Shown one piece after another: positions 61,743-64,000 of a DNA stretch of 64,000 nucleotides. Position 1 is the first letter of the stretch, and every line of letters starts with the position of its first letter. The stretch lies in assembly GCA_015075445.1 (NCBI GenBank), contig JABTUJ010000004.1, positions 186,001 to 250,000 on the forward strand. Direction: 5' to 3'. Made by a program: the position numbers and the translations under genes. This DNA is from Verrucomicrobiales bacterium. Lineage in GTDB: Bacteria; Verrucomicrobiota; Verrucomicrobiia; Limisphaerales; J093. The notes beneath the pieces are model-generated. The model saw only the letters and a program-made list of their open reading frames with translations. It was not told the DNA's origin and did no database searches.

Positions 61743-63140
61743 TCAGGCCAGGTGATAGCCCTCTTCGCCGTGTTCGGTCAGGTCCAGACCGAGCGTCTCG
61801 ACTTCCTCCGAGGCGCGCAAGCCCACGAGCTTGTCGGCCAGGAACAGGGCCACGGTGGCCACCACGCCGCTCCACACCACGGTGACGATCACGCTCTTGA
61901 TCTGCGTGATGACCTGTCCGACCATCGTCACACCCTCGGCCAGCCCGGCACCCCCGAGGGCCGCGTCGGCGCACACCCCGGTCAGGACCGCCCCCACGAT
62001 GCCGCCCACGCCGTGCACGCCGAACACGTCCAGGCTGTCGTCGTACTTCAACTTTGCTTTCAGCAGGGTGGCGGCCAGGTAGCAGCAGACCGCCGAGGCG
62101 ACCCCGATGAGCAACCCGCCCAGCGGACCCGCCGTGCCCGAGGCCGGCGTGATGGCGACCAGACCGGCCACGGCGCCGGTGGCGACACCCACCGCGGTGG
62201 GTTTCCCGCGGACGATCCATTCGATGAACATCCATGACGCCGCCGCCGTGGCCGTGGCGACCTGGGTGACGAGCATCGCCATGCCGGCGGTGGCGTTGGC
62301 CGCCAACGCGCTCCCGGCATTGAAACCAAACCAGCCCACCCACAGCATCGCCGCTCCCACCACGGTGAGCACCACGCTGTGGGGGCGCATGTTCTCACTG
62401 CCGTGCCCCAGGCGCCGCCCCACCATCACGCAGGCCACCAACCCGGCAACGCCGGCGTTGATGTGCACCACCGTGCCGCCGGCGAAGTCGAGCACCCCCC
62501 ACGCGCCAAACAGCCCGAACGTATCCACCAAGTCGCCCGCCCACGCCATGTGGCAGACCGGGAGATAGGCAAAGGTGAACCACAGCACGCTGAACAGCAT
62601 CATGGCCGAGAACTTCATGCGTTCGGCGAAGGCGCCCACAATCAGCGCGGGGGTGATGATCGCGAACGTGCACTGGAACATCACGAACACCGGTTCGGGG
62701 ATCGTGCCGGTGACGGACTTGAGGGTGACCCCGGACAGGAACGCCGTGCCCAGTCCGCCGATGAAGGAATGGAGGTTCACGGTGTCCTTGACCATGCCCT
62801 CGCCGTTGAACGCGAGGCTGTAGCCGTAGATCACCCAGAGCACAGTCATGACGCTGGCAATGCCGAAGCATTGCATCAGGACGGACAGGACGTTCTTCGA
62901 GCGGACCAGTCCGCCGTAGAACAGCGCCAGCCCCGGCAGGGTCATGAACAGCACCAGCGCCGCGGCGGTGATCATCCAGGCGGTGTCCCCGGAGTCCAGG
63001 GCGGGTGGGGCGGCCTCGGTCGCGGCTTCGGTCGCCGCGGCCGCGGCCGCGAGCACGCCCTCGTCCGCTGCGCCGGCCGCGGGTGCGACAGCGAGCAGGA
63101 GGGCAACCAACGAAAAGAGCGTGAGGAGTCGGGTTTTCAT
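61743..63140 (-). CDS. amtB: Ammonium transporter
   Basis: The 465-residue protein has a signal peptide, an Ala/Glu-rich extracytoplasmic spacer, and the 11-helix Amt fold: ALFYGGLVRSKNVLSVLMQ, the pore twin histidines in AYLPVCHMAWAGD and VFGVHGVGGIVGAVLTG, and FGFNAGSALAANATAGMAML. It conducts ammonia/ammonium across the inner membrane and is blocked by unmodified PII. It sits between glnB (upstream, 52 bp) and glnA, the usual glnK-amtB arrangement extended by glnA. The C-terminus (GLDLTEHGEEGYHLA) is the regulatory tail. Confidence 0.95.
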   Translation of the reverse strand: MKTRLLTLFSLVALLLAVAPAAGAADEGVLAAAAAATEAATEAAPPALDSGDTAWMITAAALVLFMTLPGLALFYGGLVRSKNVLSVLMQCFGIASVMTVLWVIYGYSLAFNGEGMVKDTVNLHSFIGGLGTAFLSGVTLKSVTGTIPEPVFVMFQCTFAIITPALIVGAFAERMKFSAMMLFSVLWFTFAYLPVCHMAWAGDLVDTFGLFGAWGVLDFAGGTVVHINAGVAGLVACVMVGRRLGHGSENMRPHSVVLTVVGAAMLWVGWFGFNAGSALAANATAGMAMLVTQVATATAAASWMFIEWIVRGKPTAVGVATGAVAGLVAITPASGTAGPLGGLLIGVASAVCCYLAATLLKAKLKYDDSLDVFGVHGVGGIVGAVLTGVCADAALGGAGLAEGVTMVGQVITQIKSVIVTVVWSGVVATVALFLADKLVGLRASEEVETLGLDLTEHGEEGYHLA

Positions 63141-63192
63141 GGGAATCAACGAAAGCGGTCTCAGGCGGGCGTTTGGGGGTGGGGGAGTTGAA

Positions 63193-63546
<354 letters not shown>

Positions 63547-63650
63547 TCACACAGCCCGGCTGTCTCCGGGAGGTCGGCACCTCCGGTTCGGCCTGGGCGA
63601 TTCCGCGCCGTGGTTTGTTCTGGCTGTGATCCAGCGCACGCGGCCGGGGT

Positions 63651-63667
63651 AGCAGCGGCCATGCCAA
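63651..63667 (-). promoter_or_regulatory. Candidate sigma-54 promoter of glnB-amtB-glnA
   Basis: On the minus strand TTGGCATGGCCGCTGCT matches the sigma-54 consensus YTGGCACGrNNNTTGCW at all but two informative positions, with the required GG-N10-GC spacing. The -12 element lies about 120 bp upstream of the glnB ATG. Confidence 0.6.
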
Positions 63668-63830
63668 GCACTCCGGGTTGTTCGGAACGCCTGTACAAGC
63701 CACTTTCCGAAAGCTAGTTAGACGCGGAATGAAATCGCAACCGGCTATCCAGCGCGGGGAATCGCGGGGCCAACGCTGGCGATGTTTGTACACCCTGAAG
63801 GGAGCGAGACACCTCGGCAGGCCGACCGCT

Positions 63831-63911
63831 GGGACACAGAGGGCCGTGAAAGGGAGAGGCGGAGGGGCGAAGGCGCGAGGGCCGGCGGGCCGTCTCGTTC
63901 CTCTGTGTCCC
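63831..63911. repeat. Inverted repeat with GGGACACAGAGG arms
   Basis: GGGACACAGAGG (63831-63842) and CCTCTGTGTCCC (63900-63911) are perfectly complementary over 12 bp, with 57 bp between. Sequences of the type CTCTGTGTCCCTCGTGTCTC are familiar dispersed intergenic repeats in several phyla. Confidence 0.65.
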
Positions 63912-64000
63912 TCGTGTCTCTGTGGTGCATCGCCGGCTTTCGGTCGGGTGCGGTGGGGAGGTTTCCGGGGAAGGCACCACCGAGGCGCGAAAGACCCAGA

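Noticed and set aside
63692..63792. Two TGTACA sites as NtrC-binding boxes
   Set aside because: They do not match the known NtrC consensus, and six-base palindromes are too short to be decisive.

Overview
The window is GC-rich, almost fully coding DNA that reads like a chromosome segment from a Verrucomicrobiota bacterium (PVC superphylum), probably a heterotroph degrading polysaccharides. The signs are PVC-type CxxCH haem proteins, an HzsA-like protein, Tat-exported Gfo/Idh/MocA oxidoreductases, GH29 and GH172 glycosidases, DUF4058, a ThuA/isochorismatase fusion, and giant secreted proteins with lamin-tail, CotH and Ig-like domains. No rRNA, tRNA, CRISPR array or intact insertion sequence was seen. 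The taxonomic call is inference from gene content.

Left part (1-10.1 kb): a truncated cysteine-rich gene diverges from a sodium:solute symporter; a FAS1 protein with a strong terminator follows; then a 2.7-kb array of ~120-bp hairpin-bearing tandem repeats that decays from left to right. After it come an ABC ATPase translationally coupled to a rhomboid protease, and a TatT-DctP pair lacking its TRAP permease. Facing them is a 2,963-residue CotH/lamin-tail protein (10.2-19.1 kb) whose N-terminal PA14/Ig part (19.1-19.9 kb) is broken by several frame changes.

Middle part (20-37.5 kb): esterase, oxidoreductase, alpha-L-fucosidase, UbiA prenyltransferase and a secreted Ig-like protein, then a minus-strand sugar-acid operon (SAF subunit, UxaA dehydratase, short-chain dehydrogenase). 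Next are DUF4058, a class-A-like serine hydrolase, a minimal zincin, a C45 acyltransferase fusion, the isochorismatase-ThuA fusion, a Nudix hydrolase and rsmA. rsmA appears to be preceded by a 13-codon proline-rich leader peptide on a leaderless mRNA.

Right part (37.5-64 kb): an HzsA-like dihaem protein, a second oxidoreductase overlapping a large PVC cytochrome protein, and a one-piece Reg_prop/Y_Y_Y sensor kinase overlapping a NarL-type regulator. Four unrecognised exported proteins follow. A GH172-type gene overlaps a divergent GlnD-like gene with no visible HD motif. The window ends with glnB-amtB-glnA on the minus strand behind a good sigma-54 promoter candidate. GlnB keeps Tyr51, so GlnD-like, PII, ammonium channel and glutamine synthetase form a nitrogen-control neighbourhood.

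Several single-base indels (esterase end, glnA start, N-terminus of the giant gene) may be real decay or residual assembly errors.
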